This document shows, one piece after another, positions 52,520-53,123 of a DNA stretch of 53,123 nucleotides. Each line of letters opens with the position of its first letter. Within the stretch, counting starts at the first letter, position 1. The notes below the pieces were generated by a model. It was not told the DNA's origin. It did no database searches and saw only the letters and a program-made list of their open reading frames with translations. Position numbers and translations under genes: made by a program. The stretch is from assembly GCF_000331515.1 (NCBI RefSeq), contig NZ_AMZO01000042.1, positions 1 through 53,123 of the forward strand, written 5' to 3'. This DNA comes from Photobacterium marinum (GTDB taxonomy: Bacteria > Pseudomonadota > Gammaproteobacteria > Enterobacterales > Vibrionaceae).

Positions 52520-52532
52520 TATCAAGGCTTTG
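52520..52532 (+). promoter_or_regulatory. IHF-binding site in the datA-like locus
   Basis: TATCAA-GGCT-TTG matches the IHF consensus WATCAR-N4-TTR at every defined position, with an A/T-rich stretch on its upstream side. It lies between DnaA boxes on both sides (nearest at 52492-52500 and 52594-52602), so bending here would bring them together. Confidence 0.75.
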
Positions 52533-52593
52533 AGCTGTTGATATTTTTAGTGTAATTATGAGGGATTTAATCGTTTGGCTGCAAGCTGAAGAG

Positions 52594-52602
52594 TTATTCA
52601 CA
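52594..52602 (+). promoter_or_regulatory. DnaA box (exact consensus)
   Basis: TTATTCACA agrees with the DnaA-box consensus TTATNCACA. It lies 62 bp to the right of the IHF site. Confidence 0.8.
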
Positions 52603-52648
52603 CGGCATCGGCACACGTAATCAACCGACTTACCCACAGTTTATGACA

Positions 52649-52657
52649 TGTGGATAA
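52649..52657 (-). promoter_or_regulatory. DnaA box (exact, high-affinity type)
   Basis: TTATCCACA on the minus strand is the strongest type of DnaA box. TTACCCACA (52630-52638) lies 10 bp to its left in the opposite orientation, so the pair is inverted. Confidence 0.8.
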
Positions 52658-52822
52658 GTCTGTGCACTAACAATTGAATTCATCCAGATAACAGGTGAAA
52701 AACCTCAAAAGCAGTCGCTCTTGAACAAAGCATTTAACCTGAATAATGAAGAGAAGATACGATACACAGATCTTTTAAGACCGCCTTTATAGCCGATAAG
52801 GCATGGCTTGCAGTATCAACTT

Positions 52823-52851
52823 GATTAAAGAGCATGTGTCGTCACTTGACA
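52823..52851 (-). promoter_or_regulatory. boxB/boxA-like element
   Basis: On the minus strand, GTGTC-N7-GACAC (5-bp stem) is followed by a TGCTCTTTAATC sequence that matches boxA (TGCTCTTTAACA) at its first ten positions. It is downstream of the tRNA-Gly gene in the direction of tRNA transcription, not in front of an rRNA gene. Either an antitermination remnant or chance. Confidence 0.35.
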
Positions 52852-53106
52852 CCAATACGCTATGGTATTGGCTACAGAGCACCAAGTTCAGCTAAGACAA
52901 AAAAAGCCAGCTTATAAGGCAGACTCAGTGTTAGATGATTGATGTTGTCTTTGAAGCGGCTGCTTCTTACGGTTTCCAGTAGCCTAAGCTATGAAACTTG
53001 AGGTAACACACGAAGCTATCGATTGTCGAATAACTCAGGAATGCTACATTAGGACTAATACTTCACAGTAGTAGTTTCACCGTTAACAAACGATGACGGA
53101 AGAAAT

Positions 53107-53123
53107 TGGAGCGACACACGAGG
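53107..53123 (-). tRNA. tRNA-Gly (partial, 3' end only)
   Basis: Read on the minus strand the last 17 bases are CCTCGTGTGTCGCTCCA: the 3' strand of a T-stem, a 7-nt acceptor strand GTGTCGC, discriminator U and CCA. A U73 discriminator is characteristic of bacterial tRNA-Gly, and E. coli has its tRNA-Gly(GCC) genes in this position between orn and queG. The rest of the gene, and any further copies, lies outside the window, so the anticodon is inferred. Confidence 0.75.

Larger units (their letters stand above)
52256..53106. other. datA: datA-like locus: DnaA-box cluster between queG and tRNA-Gly
   Basis: This 851-bp gap has no gene. It holds two exact DnaA boxes (TTATTCACA 52594-52602 plus; TTATCCACA 52649-52657 minus) and several near-matches: TTTTCCACA 52368-52376 minus, TTAAACACA 52416-52424 plus, TTATCCATA 52492-52500 minus and TTACCCACA 52630-52638 plus; a two-mismatch site lies at 52429-52437. 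A perfect IHF consensus lies among them at 52520-52532. E. coli datA, which binds DnaA and with IHF promotes hydrolysis of DnaA-ATP, is to my knowledge in the same gap between the glyVXY tRNA genes and queG. Position, box cluster and IHF site together support a datA counterpart; function is inferred. Confidence 0.72.

Noticed and set aside
52852..52871. CCAATAC / GTATTGG hairpin
   Set aside because: No T run on either side, so not a terminator; 7 bp can occur by chance.
52861..52875. Resemblance of ACCATAGCG (minus strand) to the start of 5S rRNA
   Set aside because: Only nine bases match and the rest of a 5S gene is absent.
52896..52921. AAAAAAAGCC...GGC element as terminator of the tRNA-Gly genes
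   Set aside because: There is a T run on the minus strand, but the stem has only three paired bases.
52994..53015. Partial repeat of the tRNA-Gly 3' end (shared ACACACGA) about 109 bp from the real one
   Set aside because: Spacing resembles a tRNA array period, but the DNA between has no tRNA fold and the match is short, so at most a decayed relic.
52256..53106. Possible chromosomal replication origin (oriC)
   Set aside because: DnaA boxes are present, but there are no 13-mer-type unwinding repeats, GATC sites are few, and the neighbours (queG, tRNA-Gly) are not those of vibrio origins (mioC/mnmG or rctB). datA-like fits better.
1..53123. Defence system, prophage, CRISPR or transposon content
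   Set aside because: No transposase, integrase, nuclease/toxin pair or spaced repeat array is visible; almost all genes are core genes in conserved order.

Overview
The window is typical chromosomal DNA of a marine gammaproteobacterium of the Vibrionaceae, most like Photobacterium or a close relative. The reasons are a MotX sodium-motor gene beside purA, an rpsF-priB-rpsR-rplI ribosomal block, an SLC13-type permease inside the cysGDN-cysC cluster, and a gene order that largely matches the E. coli 94-96 min region (queG-nnr-tsaE-amiB-mutL-miaA-hfq-hflXKC-yjeT-purA / nsrR-rnr-rlmB / rpsF-priB-rpsR-rplI). The genus is an inference. I see no insertion sequence, prophage, CRISPR array or integron.

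Layout, left to right. 1-260: leader and tandem promoters of an rRNA operon transcribed leftwards out of the window, so 16S rRNA should begin just outside. 536-7461 (minus): cysG-cysD-cysN-SLC13 permease-cysC-cysQ, which covers siroheme synthesis, sulfate activation and PAP removal. 7872-14088: a mostly plus-strand block with cpdB, a Crp/Fnr-type regulator, elaA, an EamA transporter, fklB and a DUF2780 protein, with oapA on the minus strand. 14234-18490 (minus): cysJ-cysI-cysH, which completes sulfate reduction. 18662-26849: a small unknown gene, an outer-membrane barrel, pspG with a sigma-54 promoter, dusA, a class IV adenylyl cyclase, zur, cheX, a cold-shock gene, pgi and yjbQ. 26972-32058: alr, dnaB, a DUF481 gene and the S6/PriB/S18/L9 operon. 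32360-37495: rnr-rlmB and the nitric-oxide module nsrR/hmp. 37603-39782: motX with a flagellar sigma-28 promoter, and purA. 39905-50889 (minus): the RNA-processing, membrane-quality-control, repair and wall operon nnr-tsaE-amiB-mutL-miaA-hfq-hflX-hflK-hflC, then a DUF2065 gene. 51122-52255: queG on the plus strand.

The most interesting piece is the gene-free 52256-53106 stretch between queG and the 3' end of a tRNA-Gly gene at the right edge. It holds a cluster of DnaA boxes, two of them exact consensus, around a perfect IHF consensus site. In E. coli the same place (glyVXY tRNAs / queG) is where I recall the DnaA-inactivating locus datA lying, so I propose that this is the datA counterpart of this organism. 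Other regulatory elements readable from sequence are the tandem rrn promoters with boxB/boxA, an NsrR operator, sigma-54 and sigma-28 promoters, and a candidate S6:S18 leader hairpin ahead of rpsF.

Most long genes and both stable-RNA loci run on the minus strand, which suggests that replication forks move right to left here.
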